A program made the position numbers and the translations under genes. Under the pieces are notes generated by a model. The model did not search any database and was not told where the DNA came from. It saw only the letters and a list, made by a program, of their open reading frames with translations. From Bacteroidota bacterium (GTDB lineage: Bacteria; Bacteroidota; Bacteroidia; Flavobacteriales; Crocinitomicaceae), in assembly GCA_005798205.1 (NCBI GenBank), contig SYKJ01000169.1:1-31467 (forward strand): 31,467 nt of DNA. The letters run 5' to 3'. Shown here in pieces: positions 7,760 through 16,361 of this stretch (positions are counted from its first letter, which is position 1; every line of letters starts with the position of its first letter).

Positions 7760-8740
7760 GTGAAAAGTGATAAAAATAAGGGAAAAGTAATCTATTGGTT
7801 GCAGCCTAAAGAGCTGCTTAATTTTGTATACGTTCATTCTAGGAGTTTTGTTTCAGATTTCAGTAAACAAATGAGCGCTAAAGACAGGGAAAATCAAATT
7901 TATAGAGAGCATATTTATATTGAAAAAGATGAACTTTTAGAAATTTTAAAGACAACTAATAAGCATACTGAGTTTTCACCATCAGGCATCGGGGTTGAAT
8001 TAGGGTCTGGGTGTGCAGCAATTTCTGTGGAATTAACAAACCTTTATCCGGAGGTTGAGAAGATTTTTGCTATTGAAATAGTTCCCGAGATAGTTAAATA
8101 TGCTGCAGTTCCACTAATTTATATGAATATGGTTGAAGAAAAGGTAAAACCAGTTGTTGGAAATTTTGATGATATGAAACTTGAAAACGAATCAGTTGAT
8201 TTTATAATTGAATTTGATAGTTTGCATCACAGTTTTAATCTTGATAAAACAATAAGAGAGTCCGCTCGTATTTTAAAACCTGGTGCAAGACTACTGGCTA
8301 TAGATCGTTCTCACTGGAGTACTTCAAGAAAAAGAAGAGATGAACTTGAGAATACTGTTTATTCTGAAGAATTTCTTATTGCTCGAGGCTTACACAAAAC
8401 CACTCATTTAACTCGTGCGGAAAACGGAGAACATGAGTACTTGTTATCTGAATATTTAGACGCATTTAAAAAAGCTGGTTTTTCTCGCACTGATTGGATA
8501 TTTTTAATCGATCCTAAATTTTCGGTTATTAAACAATCACTAATCAGTGCAGTTCCGTCACGAATAAGGAAGAACACTAAATATTATTATATTCAAACTT
8601 GGCCTCTAAGAAAATTAATTTTTCCAATAATTATGATGCGTATGTTTAATTTAATTAAAGTAGGAAGGTACATAAATTTTCCAAGGGATATAAAGTCCAA
8701 AAGATTTCAAGCCAAAACCGTAATAATCGCTACCAAGTAG
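7760..8740 (+). CDS. Class I SAM-dependent methyltransferase, long form
   Basis: A 326-residue methyltransferase. Motif I is GIGVELGSGCAAISVEL, motif II IFAIEIVPEIVKY, followed by NESVDFIIEFDSLHHSFN and RILKPGARLLAIDRSHW. The C-terminal third (about 230-326) is basic and aromatic, lacks clear homology by eye, and could bind a membrane-linked glycan. It is a lone plus-strand gene between two minus-strand operons, with a leaderless-type GTG start. Its stop overlaps the 3' end of the convergent SDR gene by 11 bp. Confidence 0.8.
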   Translation: MKSDKNKGKVIYWLQPKELLNFVYVHSRSFVSDFSKQMSAKDRENQIYREHIYIEKDELLEILKTTNKHTEFSPSGIGVELGSGCAAISVELTNLYPEVEKIFAIEIVPEIVKYAAVPLIYMNMVEEKVKPVVGNFDDMKLENESVDFIIEFDSLHHSFNLDKTIRESARILKPGARLLAIDRSHWSTSRKRRDELENTVYSEEFLIARGLHKTTHLTRAENGEHEYLLSEYLDAFKKAGFSRTDWIFLIDPKFSVIKQSLISAVPSRIRKNTKYYYIQTWPLRKLIFPIIMMRMFNLIKVGRYINFPRDIKSKRFQAKTVIIATK

Positions 8741-9557
8741 ACCTCCCACCGTCAATTATCAAATTTTGACCAGTCATGTAACTTGAAGCGTCACTAGCTA
8801 AAAATTGAATTGCACCCTTATATTCATCGACAGATGCTAATCTTTTAAGTGGAATATTGTTTTCAAGATTATGTAGGAATTCAGGATCTTGATAATTGGA
8901 AATCGAACCTGGGGATAGCGTGTTAACTCTAATTCCAAAATCTGCAAGATAAGTTGATAGATATTTTGTTAATCCAATTAATCCATGCTTAATAACTGAG
9001 TAAGAAAATGGTTTAAAATATTTCACTTCACTAGACTGGCCATTTTTTTTATAAATTCGCTGATCTGGAGCGATAACCCCTAAATCAGAAGATATGTTTA
9101 TAATTATTCCAGATTTATTTTTAATCATACTTTTAGCCGCATATTTACAGCAATAAACTGCCCCAGTTAAGCCAACAGCAATTTCGTTTTGCCACGATGA
9201 AAAATCAAAATTCTCGAATCTAAAGTCATTTTTATTTTCAGATAGATTCGAAGGTACTTTATGATCAATAAACGCGTTATTTATCAAGATATCAACTTTA
9301 CCTTTGTAGTCAATTACTTGCATGAAAGCTTGTTCTACATTTTTTTCATTAGTTATGTCACACGTGATGTTATAAAAATTATCACTATACGGAGCAAATT
9401 CATTTAATCTCAAAAGCTCAAGAGGTAATAGATCAAAATTAAAAACAATTGCACCTTTTTCGAGCAGAGCCAAGCAATGCTGCTGCCCAAGAAAACCACT
9501 GCCCCCAGTTATAATCGCGATTTTTTTGTGTAAAGAATTTTTGCGAGCTTCCAACAT
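8730..9557 (-). CDS. SDR oxidoreductase, PtmA-like
   Basis: A 275-residue classical short-chain dehydrogenase. The cofactor motif is IITGGSGFLGQQH, then ILINNAFID, the catalytic Ser in NISSDLGVIAPDQRIY, and the YxxxK pair in FSYSVIKHGLIGL. The C-terminus is YMTGQNLIIDGGRSTW. The APDQRIY insertion and GRSTW ending match the SDR group found with CMP-nonulosonate genes (PtmA-like), which supports a link to neuA/neuB in the neighbouring operon. ATG 9557 is chosen: it lies 1 nt after the stop of the TIM-barrel gene, with GGA upstream. An in-frame TTG at 9578 would add 7 residues. Last gene of its operon. Confidence 0.88.
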   Translation of the reverse strand: MLEARKNSLHKKIAIITGGSGFLGQQHCLALLEKGAIVFNFDLLPLELLRLNEFAPYSDNFYNITCDITNEKNVEQAFMQVIDYKGKVDILINNAFIDHKVPSNLSENKNDFRFENFDFSSWQNEIAVGLTGAVYCCKYAAKSMIKNKSGIIINISSDLGVIAPDQRIYKKNGQSSEVKYFKPFSYSVIKHGLIGLTKYLSTYLADFGIRVNTLSPGSISNYQDPEFLHNLENNIPLKRLASVDEYKGAIQFLASDASSYMTGQNLIIDGGRSTW

Positions 9558-9558
9558 T

Positions 9559-10389
9559 TTATTCCACAATCCAATCAAATTTCTTACAGAAATCTATATA
9601 GGATGCAATTAACTCTGTCTCATCTGACTGAAAATCTCTTGCTGCTTGTAAAATCATATTTCCAGCATACCCTTGGTCGCTAAGTAACTTTGCGATTTTT
9701 TTAAAATTTACATCGCCAGTTCCAAGTTTAACCGTATGTCCAGCTAAAAGTCGGTCCTTTATGTGAATATTAAGAATCCGTCCACTACAGACAGAAAGTT
9801 CTTCTTCTGGATTGTGACCTAGTGATGCTGAGTTCCCCATATCAAAATTTACTCCAAAATAATTAGGATTCAATTCACTCAACAAAATAGCGATAGAGCC
9901 TATATCAAATTCACACTCAATTGCTATCTGTTTTTTGGTTTCAGCTAGGTCTTTTTCAATTCTATTCAAGCATTCAATTAAGTTTGAAAGATATTCTTTA
10001 TTGAATACTCCACTTTCTGCGACAATAGGTAATACTAGTATTTTTACTTCTAAATTTTGTAAATTTTCAACAATCCAAAGTAAATCATGAGTATCAGAAG
10101 CCTTACCAGTTAATTCATTGCGTTTATAAAAAGGTGCTTCGACAAAGCAGTCCAGTGTTATAGAGGGAATTTTAATTGAATATTTATCCTGCAGATATTC
10201 AATTTTCGGTTGCTCTTTTAAATTAAACAAAGGATTCAATTTGAAATTTGCATAGTCCAAAGTCCACTCAATCGCTCTTAATCCAAGTTGATTAGCTAGT
10301 TGAAATTCTTTTTCCCAAGAACCTGTTGGAAATTCCTGGATTTTTCCACTTGAAGATTTGCTTAATCGGCCCTGCATTATTCCCAGCAT
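9559..10389 (-). CDS. Sugar phosphate isomerase/epimerase-like TIM-barrel protein
   Basis: A 276-residue xylose-isomerase-like TIM barrel (AP_endonuc_2 superfamily). It opens with MLGIMQGRLSKSS. Likely metal ligands lie in QIAIECEFD (Glu), YFGVNFDMGNS (Asp) and RILNIHIKD (His). The last strand reads MILQAARDF, with Gln where the usual fourth ligand is Glu. It probably isomerises or epimerises a keto sugar or sugar phosphate. The ATG follows the upstream SDR stop by 1 nt and the downstream SDR starts 1 nt after its own stop, so the three form a tightly coupled operon. Confidence 0.8.
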   Translation of the reverse strand: MLGIMQGRLSKSSSGKIQEFPTGSWEKEFQLANQLGLRAIEWTLDYANFKLNPLFNLKEQPKIEYLQDKYSIKIPSITLDCFVEAPFYKRNELTGKASDTHDLLWIVENLQNLEVKILVLPIVAESGVFNKEYLSNLIECLNRIEKDLAETKKQIAIECEFDIGSIAILLSELNPNYFGVNFDMGNSASLGHNPEEELSVCSGRILNIHIKDRLLAGHTVKLGTGDVNFKKIAKLLSDQGYAGNMILQAARDFQSDETELIASYIDFCKKFDWIVE

Positions 10390-10390
10390 A

Positions 10391-11044
10391 TTAATTTGTA
10401 GTTCTTATATGACGTCTTCGAATAATAATTTCTGGTTGCCACGCATTACTTGTGTTATTAATTTTATTTAAAATTTCTTGTGCAACCATATCTACGTCTA
10501 GCAAGGAACTTAACTCTTGATTTGGAACTTTATCTCCCATTTTATTTGCTAAGGTACCAAAAGAAATTAGCCAAAATCTAATATCTGTGTCGATATACTC
10601 CTTATTCAATGCTTTAACTAACCCTAAAATACCCGCTTTGGCAGCGCCGTAAATAACTGTTCCAGCTCCTGCCTCATATGCACTTGTTGAACCTAAAATA
10701 ACTATATTCATTCGTTTATCTTTCTTTACTTGATTTAAGAACGCATGCAAAATTTCGATTTGTGAAGAAAAATTTCCCTCAATTGTTGCATATAAATCCT
10801 CAATAGGCATATTTTTAATAAGTTGCTGATTGAAATAGCCTTGAGCCATTAACAAACATTCACAATTCTCCATTTCAAACCTAATATTTTTATAGTTATC
10901 TACTTTTTTAAAATTAATATTTTTATGATAAATATTTAGTGCATTACGTGAATAAGCGTCTACACTATATTCATTCTTAAGCAAAATATTTATACATGCA
11001 GTTGCTACACTCCCTGAGGCACCCGTAATAATCCACTTTTTCAT
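10391..11044 (-). CDS. SDR-family oxidoreductase, short form
   Basis: A 217-residue short-chain dehydrogenase. The N-terminus is MKKWIITGASGSVATACI (TGxxGxxA cofactor loop). The catalytic residues lie in VILGSTSAYEAGAGTVIYGAAKAG (Ser; Tyr-x-x-x-Lys). It ends soon after the substrate loop and is shorter than usual (about 250). It heads the SDR-TIM barrel-SDR operon and has its own TACAGT box 6 nt before the ATG. Probably acts on a keto intermediate of the same sugar as its neighbours; the substrate is unknown. Confidence 0.85.
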   Translation of the reverse strand: MKKWIITGASGSVATACINILLKNEYSVDAYSRNALNIYHKNINFKKVDNYKNIRFEMENCECLLMAQGYFNQQLIKNMPIEDLYATIEGNFSSQIEILHAFLNQVKKDKRMNIVILGSTSAYEAGAGTVIYGAAKAGILGLVKALNKEYIDTDIRFWLISFGTLANKMGDKVPNQELSSLLDVDMVAQEILNKINNTSNAWQPEIIIRRRHIRTTN

Positions 11045-11050
11045 GGTCTA

Positions 11051-11056
11051 ACTGTA
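11051..11056 (-). promoter_or_regulatory. -10 box for leaderless SDR operon
   Basis: On the minus strand TACAGT (TANNNT) ends 6 nt before the ATG at 11044. The 130-bp gap to the aldo/keto reductase gene supports a separate promoter here. Confidence 0.5.
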
Positions 11057-11174
11057 CCCTATTTTTAGAAATAAACTAATTAAGTATTGTTTTACTAATA
11101 AAAATTTACTTACAAGAAAGTTGAATCCTATAAGATAAATATTAATTATTTCAGATTAGTAGTACATATAAAAT

Positions 11175-12119
11175 TTAAGTTATAACTATGTCTTTAAATG
11201 GTGAAATTAAATTTAAATTTGATTCTAAATTTTTATAAACCGAGTAAATTTCAATCATTTCATCACTTGAGAGCGGTTTGGCTTTCGAGGCGTTTATATT
11301 TTCCTCTAATTCATTTGAATTCATCGCTCCCGGAATCGAATATTCAATCAAACCGTTATCAAGAGTAAATCTTATTGCAAGTTCAGTTAGACTTCTACCG
11401 AGCTTCTCAGAAAGTTTTCGCATTTCAATTGTTGCAAAAATCCATTTATTAATTTGGAGTTTAGACCATTTTGAAAGATGGCTTTTTGGATCCTTTATCA
11501 TATTTATTGAATTACTATGTTTGGTCAAAAAACCAAAATTAAGAGGAGTTCTTGCAATTAAAATCCCATTATATTTCTTACATTGATGCTCATATTCAAG
11601 AATTCTTTGATCTATTAATGAAAAGTTGAATTCTATACTTGCCCATTTCCAGTCATTTTCCAAATTAGCAAATTGATTAGGTTTAGCAATCGAAATACCC
11701 CATTTTTTGACCTTACCTTTTTTGGTCAGAATATCTAAAGTCTCAAAAATATCCGGGAATAAGATTTTGTAGTTTACCATCGGTGAATGTAGTTGTACTA
11801 TAGGTATCGATTCTATATTTAATCTAATTAAAGATTGATCTAATGAATCCTCAATTGATTTTTGAGTGAAATTTAAAGGTACATCAGTTCCAGTATGCGC
11901 AATCATTCCTACTTTAGTTGCGATAATTAAATCATCATTTTTTGGTAAATATTTGCCTAATCGTTCTTCACTTTTCCCAAAACCATATGTAGGGGAGGTA
12001 TCAAAAAAATCTATTCCAGAATCAATGGCCTTATAAATAAGGTTTTTCGACAGGTTATCGTCAATTGATCCGTATGCATCTCCACCTAAACCCCAGCATC
12101 CAAGTCCTAACTTCGACAT
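11175..12119 (-). CDS. Aldo/keto reductase
   Basis: An NAD(P)H-dependent reductase of about 314 residues with the full catalytic tetrad: Asp and Tyr in FFDTSPTYGFGKSEERLG, Lys in IIATKVGM, and His in PIVQLHSP. The barrel start is KLGLGCWGLGGDAYG, and the cofactor-binding end includes EYSIPGAMNSNELEENI. ATG 12119 is used; an in-frame TTG at 12131 adds 4 residues. It is the last gene of the operon transketolase-N, transketolase-C, epimerase, aldo/keto reductase. Probably reduces a keto or aldehyde sugar intermediate of that pathway. The substrate is not deducible. Confidence 0.88.
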   Translation of the reverse strand: MSKLGLGCWGLGGDAYGSIDDNLSKNLIYKAIDSGIDFFDTSPTYGFGKSEERLGKYLPKNDDLIIATKVGMIAHTGTDVPLNFTQKSIEDSLDQSLIRLNIESIPIVQLHSPMVNYKILFPDIFETLDILTKKGKVKKWGISIAKPNQFANLENDWKWASIEFNFSLIDQRILEYEHQCKKYNGILIARTPLNFGFLTKHSNSINMIKDPKSHLSKWSKLQINKWIFATIEMRKLSEKLGRSLTELAIRFTLDNGLIEYSIPGAMNSNELEENINASKAKPLSSDEMIEIYSVYKNLESNLNLISPFKDIVIT

Positions 12120-12136
12120 TTTATTTACCAATTTGC

Positions 12137-13072
12137 TTAGTTCTTAAAATCTATATTGTTATTCACTGCATTTTCGTACCATTTTACCGTTTCATTAATC
12201 ATTTTTGAAAATTTAACATAAGTAAAGTTACTTCGAGATACAAATTCACTATTATTAGTATTTTGAATTAATCTATCATTTGGTTTTAAACCATCAAAAA
12301 ATAATCTACTTGGTTTTATGTTTAGCGCCAAGCAAATTTCAACCGCACATTGCTTAACTGATATTTTTTCGGTCGAACCAATATTTAATAAAGTGTTAAC
12401 ATTCTGATTGTTAAAACACCAAATAGCTGCTTTAGCTAAATCAGAGGAAAAAGTATATTCACGAATTGGTGATCCATCTCCCCAAACTTCAAGTTGATCG
12501 CTACCATTTTTAAGCCTATGAAATCGTTTAATAAGCGCAGCCGGCAGCACTGATTCTCCATCTCTAAAGTTCATAAATGGCCCAATAATTCCATTTACAA
12601 GTATGGAAGAAATTTTCATTCCAAATTCCATATTGTACGATCTCATAATCGGTTCAAACATTCGCTTTGCATAACCATATGAATAATCAACACCTAATAA
12701 TGGTCCCGAGTGAATCATATTTTCTTTTGGATCAATTAATTCGCTTGAATAACATGTTGTAGATAATGTTAAAATTATTCTTGAGATATTTAATTTTTTA
12801 CAAATATCTAATAAATTAAGTACCATCATTATGTTTTCACGAAATAAAGTTGCCGGCATATTTTTGCTTAATTCAGCACCACCGCTTTTTGCAGCTAGAT
12901 GTATTACTCCCGAAATCGAGTGCTTTTTATTTAGATTTTCAATATATTTATATGAGTAATCAAAATCTAATAAATTAAAATCAGAAGTATCAACAAAATA
13001 AAATTCATTAGAATTATTCAAATTCTTAAAAGCGTTACCAAATACACCACCACTTCCAGTAATAAGTATCAT
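12137..13072 (-). CDS. GDP-L-fucose synthase-like epimerase/reductase
   Basis: An extended SDR of about 311 residues resembling GDP-fucose synthase (WcaG) and GDP-colitose synthase (ColC), which epimerise and then reduce a GDP-4-keto-6-deoxy sugar. Motifs: MILITGSGGVFGNAF, GVIHLAAKSGGAELSKN, Ser in LTLSTTCYSS, Tyr/Lys in SYGYAKRMFEP, and DGSPIREYTFSSDLAKA. ATG 13072 lies 1 nt after the transketolase-C stop with GGAAAT upstream; a TTG at 13087 is less likely. If the ColD-like gene near 28 kb works on GDP-sugars, this enzyme is the best local candidate for the step after it. That pairing is inference. Confidence 0.82.
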   Translation of the reverse strand: MILITGSGGVFGNAFKNLNNSNEFYFVDTSDFNLLDFDYSYKYIENLNKKHSISGVIHLAAKSGGAELSKNMPATLFRENIMMVLNLLDICKKLNISRIILTLSTTCYSSELIDPKENMIHSGPLLGVDYSYGYAKRMFEPIMRSYNMEFGMKISSILVNGIIGPFMNFRDGESVLPAALIKRFHRLKNGSDQLEVWGDGSPIREYTFSSDLAKAAIWCFNNQNVNTLLNIGSTEKISVKQCAVEICLALNIKPSRLFFDGLKPNDRLIQNTNNSEFVSRSNFTYVKFSKMINETVKWYENAVNNNIDFKN

Positions 13073-13073
13073 T

Positions 13074-13988
13074 TTAAATTTCCGCAATTAGTTTTAAGTA
13101 ATTAGTGATGTTTAATTCGATTTTATTCCAGTCATACTCATAAAATTTCCGATTTGAGTTTAACACGCGATTGTTATGAATAAATTCTGATTTTGGACCA
13201 ACTCTTTCAATTTCTATTAGTAATTTTCTTTCATTAATAAGACGTAAAATCGGATTGTATATTCCCGAGCTTGGAATTTGCTCTTCCACAAGTATTATCT
13301 TGCGGTGAGATATCAAGAAATTTACTAAAAGATCTTCATCAAGTGGATATAATTGACCTAGATGTAAGTGTGAGACCTTGTTTTTGAATTTATATTCTTG
13401 CAAATTTTCGAAGATATAACTAGAAATTAATCCAGTGGAAATTAATCCCACTGATTTATAATCATTTTCTTTATTATTCAGGTTATTTAATAGTGGTATA
13501 TCTTTTTCACCAAATTTTCCTATCTGAATGTACGAAGACCTCAGTTCATTAATTGATTTAGATAATATTTCAGATAGTTCCCGAGGTCCAGTTGGAGAAA
13601 AAACTAGTAAATTGGGAATCAATAATGCCAAGCCGATATCATCCATAGCATGATGGGTCGGTCCGCTCATAGAATAAGTCAATCCACCCCCTGCTCCAAT
13701 TGCTATAATTTTCATGTTGTTATACCCGCAAAAAAATCGCAACTGTTCATATGCTCTAGAGTTTAAAAATGAAGCAATGGAGTAAATTATAGGCTTAAAT
13801 CCGGAATATGAGAGTCCGGCAGCTATTCCAACCATGGCAGCTTCTGCAATTCCAACATTGTAATATCTGTTTGGAAAATTAGATTTAAATTCATCAAAAA
13901 CTTGGAAACCCAAGTCTCCCGTCAGAAATATAATTTTTTCATCTACCGTCGCGGCTTGTACTAAGCAATCTGCTAAAGCTTTTCGCAA
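13074..13988 (-). CDS. Transketolase, C-terminal subunit (split)
   Basis: The pyrimidine-binding and C-terminal domains of a split transketolase, 304 aa. Visible: IIFLTGDLGF at the start, the catalytic Glu in YYNVGIAEAAMVGIAAGLSY, the aromatic/loop region YEQLRFFCGYNNMKI, and GGLTYSMSGPTHHAMDDI. A TTG start overlaps the N-subunit gene by 16 bp and has a GGAG Shine-Dalgarno 8 nt upstream; no other start lies near. With its partner it would move a two-carbon ketol unit between sugars using thiamine diphosphate. Placement in a glycan cluster suggests a dedicated sugar-building role rather than the pentose phosphate pathway. Confidence 0.9.
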   Translation of the reverse strand: MRKALADCLVQAATVDEKIIFLTGDLGFQVFDEFKSNFPNRYYNVGIAEAAMVGIAAGLSYSGFKPIIYSIASFLNSRAYEQLRFFCGYNNMKIIAIGAGGGLTYSMSGPTHHAMDDIGLALLIPNLLVFSPTGPRELSEILSKSINELRSSYIQIGKFGEKDIPLLNNLNNKENDYKSVGLISTGLISSYIFENLQEYKFKNKVSHLHLGQLYPLDEDLLVNFLISHRKIILVEEQIPSSGIYNPILRLINERKLLIEIERVGPKSEFIHNNRVLNSNRKFYEYDWNKIELNITNYLKLIAEI

Positions 13989-14794
13989 TTAAACAACTCC
14001 AATATATCTAAGGCGAATTTTTTTGCATCTAATTTGTTAATCATTTTAATAATATCTGCCTCTACTGGATTACGATAGTGCCACTCAACACTATTTTGCA
14101 TTAATTCAATAGTTGGATTTTCTTGAGAATCAAGAATATACACCCTAGGTTTTGTGTTATTAATTTGTAATTCTGAATAAATTTTGTCTGGGTCATGTGC
14201 TGAGATTTTATTAGCTAACCACCCAAATGATTCAAATTTACTCATTAAATCTTGATTACCAGAAATTTCTTTATAAGTTCCAGCTGCTTGTACTTGGTTG
14301 TGATCAACTAGTAATATCACATTACCTAATTGCAACCTTCCCGCGACAGTTGCAGCTTCCCACACGCTTCCTTCATTTGATTCTCCATCTCCAATTAATA
14401 TTATAGTTTTATTATTCAATTTATTAAGAGAATTTCCGATTCCAATACCAACTCCAAAAGAAAGACCATGGCCTAAACTCCCGGTAGATAGAGGAATATT
14501 TTTATCTTGAGACAAGTGAATGCCGAAATTACTTTCTTCTTTCCCAAAATTAATCAACTTTTTTGCTTCTAGAAATCCGGTCTGGCTCATAGCTGCATAT
14601 TGAGCTGCAGAAGCATGCCCTTTACTTAGTATAATTTCCGTTCCTGGAAAATTTTTCTTAAAATCAAAAGCAGCAGTCAAAGCTTCAACACAGCTGAGAG
14701 AAGAGGACATATGAGCGCTGCCATTTCGGTATCCGATTAATGCAGTTAGTACACTTGCTCTTTGCGCTCGTTGCTTAAGGTCTACACAAGCCAT
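13973..14794 (-). CDS. Transketolase, N-terminal subunit (split)
   Basis: The thiamine-diphosphate (PP) domain of a split transketolase, 273 aa. Motifs: RNGSAHMSSSLSCVEAL, ILSKGHASAAQYAAM, STGSLGHGLSFGVGIG, and the cofactor motif opening GDGESNEGSVWEAA and closing LLVDHNQ, with the conserved His residues in each. ATG 14794 is preferred over the upstream TTG at 14824: MACVDLKQRAQRASVL matches the usual helical N-terminus, and TACACT lies 7 nt upstream (leaderless pattern). It heads the operon and is divergent from the TylF-like gene. Confidence 0.92.
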   Translation of the reverse strand: MACVDLKQRAQRASVLTALIGYRNGSAHMSSSLSCVEALTAAFDFKKNFPGTEIILSKGHASAAQYAAMSQTGFLEAKKLINFGKEESNFGIHLSQDKNIPLSTGSLGHGLSFGVGIGIGNSLNKLNNKTIILIGDGESNEGSVWEAATVAGRLQLGNVILLVDHNQVQAAGTYKEISGNQDLMSKFESFGWLANKISAHDPDKIYSELQINNTKPRVYILDSQENPTIELMQNSVEWHYRNPVEADIIKMINKLDAKKFALDILELFNCEKL

Positions 14795-14801
14795 GTGCGA
14801 T

Positions 14802-14807
14802 AGTGTA
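14802..14807 (-). promoter_or_regulatory. -10 box for leaderless transketolase operon
   Basis: On the minus strand TACACT (TANNNT) ends 7 nt before ATG 14794. A TTGACA lies only 11 nt further upstream, too close to be the matching -35. Confidence 0.42.
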
Positions 14808-14870
14808 TCGTGCACCAATGTCAAATTGCCATTTGAAATAGATCTAAAACGCTAAGGGAAAGTCTACTAT

Positions 14871-15647
14871 ATGAATGATCCAATAGCCTGGGAAGAACCC
14901 AGCCGAAATAAATTAATAGACGTTAATCAACGTAAGGCTTACCTAAATGCATTTTCGGAGTCTAATCTTTCAGTTTACGAGAGAATACAAAGTTTCCCAA
15001 TTTATTTACAGACAACTTATATAAGAAAATTTATTAGTCGTTACGAAATTTACAAAAAAATTGTTGATGTTCATGGTTCAATAATTGAATGCGGAGTGTT
15101 AGGGGGGGGAGGTGTATTTTCCTGGGCACATTTTAGTGAAATATTTGAACCATATAACCACCTTCGATCTGTAATTGGGTTTGATACGTTTAATGGCTTT
15201 CCTAGTCTACATGAAATTGATCTCAAAGACCGCGACGATAAAGTTAAATCTGACATGTCATTTCCTGGAGGTTTGAAATCTGAATCACTTGAGCACCTAG
15301 AAAGTCTAATTAAAATTTTTGATTTAAATCGTCCACTTCACCATATAAACAAAATTAAATTAGTCGCCGGAGACGCTGTAGATACTATTCCGAATTATAT
15401 AAAAAATAATCCTGAATTAGTTTGCTCTTTACTCTGGTTAGATTTTGATATTTACGAAGGAACGAAAGTTGCAATCAAAAATATATTACCAAGAATGCCA
15501 AAAGGCGCAGTCATTGCTTTTGATGAATTAAATCATCCCGTATGGCCCGGTGAAACCGTTGCACTTATTGATACTATCGGGATTAATAATTTAAGAATAA
15601 AAAGATTGCCATACGGTTCGACAGTTTCATATGCTGTTATTGAATAA
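14871..15647 (+). CDS. TylF/MycF-like O-methyltransferase
   Basis: A 258-residue member of the TylF (macrocin O-methyltransferase) family, which methylates sugar hydroxyls. Family motifs: SIIECGVLGGGGVFSWAH (motif I), GFDTFNGFPSLHE, KLVAGDAVDTIP, LLWLDFDIYEGTKVAI (metal-binding Asp residues) and GAVIAFDELNHPVWPGE. A Shine-Dalgarno (AGGGAAAG) lies 8 nt before the ATG. The four Gly codons of motif I contain a run of eight Gs at 15102-15109, striking in such AT-rich DNA and a possible slippage site. A single plus-strand gene, it converges with the next methyltransferase, 1 nt separating the stops. Confidence 0.87.
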   Translation: MNDPIAWEEPSRNKLIDVNQRKAYLNAFSESNLSVYERIQSFPIYLQTTYIRKFISRYEIYKKIVDVHGSIIECGVLGGGGVFSWAHFSEIFEPYNHLRSVIGFDTFNGFPSLHEIDLKDRDDKVKSDMSFPGGLKSESLEHLESLIKIFDLNRPLHHINKIKLVAGDAVDTIPNYIKNNPELVCSLLWLDFDIYEGTKVAIKNILPRMPKGAVIAFDELNHPVWPGETVALIDTIGINNLRIKRLPYGSTVSYAVIE

Positions 15648-15648
15648 A

Positions 15649-16347
15649 TTATTTTTTATTCACTCTCACTTGAACAATCATAACAAAGTTTAAATACCAG
15701 CTTTTGATAATAAATGGTTTAAATATAATTTTTATATCATCGTTTCTAAAAATATATTTTAAAATTTCAGTCAAAGATTGTACAGAAATTTTATGTTCAC
15801 GAGCTATGAATAGATCATATCCAACAAAACCTAAACGTTCTGCTTTTCGCTTTGTAGTTAGTTTTCTGAAAATTCTTAATGCAAGCGATGGATCTGTGGA
15901 TAGATATATAGAAATATAACCATCATGCCTAACAATTCTTCTCCATTCCAAGATAGCCTGTTCTGGTTTTTCTAAATGTGCTAGCAAACAGGTTGATATT
16001 AATCTATCAAACTTATTGTCTTCGAATTTAGCTAATTCAGCATCGACTTTTGAAGTTTTAATTGATTTACTTTTGTTTAACAAAATTTTATTCAAGCGAT
16101 TTAAGTTAATGTCAGTAGCTAGATATTCAGCGTAGTTTGGAACCACAAAATTAATGTGTTCACCTTGGCCCGCGCCAACTTCTATGATTTTATATCCTTT
16201 ATTGGTTTTAAAAGGTTTTTCGAGCAAGATATGTGGATATTTGGAAAAATAACCAAGAATTCCAGCTCTATTTATGCCAACCACTTGATCATAAAAATTG
16301 GCATAGTAGTGGGATTGAGATCCATAACTAGTAAAATTTGGCAGCAT
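15649..16347 (-). CDS. Class I SAM-dependent methyltransferase
   Basis: A 232-residue class I methyltransferase. Motif I is YKIIEVGAGQGEHINFV, motif II YLATDINLNRL, then FDRLISTCLLAHLEKPEQAI and RIVRHDGYISIYL. It opens with ANFYDQVVGINRAGILGYF, an arrangement seen in methyltransferases of polysaccharide clusters. The C-terminus is rich in basic and aromatic residues. It lies 14 nt downstream of a CgeB-like glycosyltransferase gene and probably shares a transcript with it and the DPM1-like GT2. Substrate unknown. Confidence 0.82.
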   Translation of the reverse strand: MLPNFTSYGSQSHYYANFYDQVVGINRAGILGYFSKYPHILLEKPFKTNKGYKIIEVGAGQGEHINFVVPNYAEYLATDINLNRLNKILLNKSKSIKTSKVDAELAKFEDNKFDRLISTCLLAHLEKPEQAILEWRRIVRHDGYISIYLSTDPSLALRIFRKLTTKRKAERLGFVGYDLFIAREHKISVQSLTEILKYIFRNDDIKIIFKPFIIKSWYLNFVMIVQVRVNKK

Positions 16348-16361
16348 TTATTTATTACATT

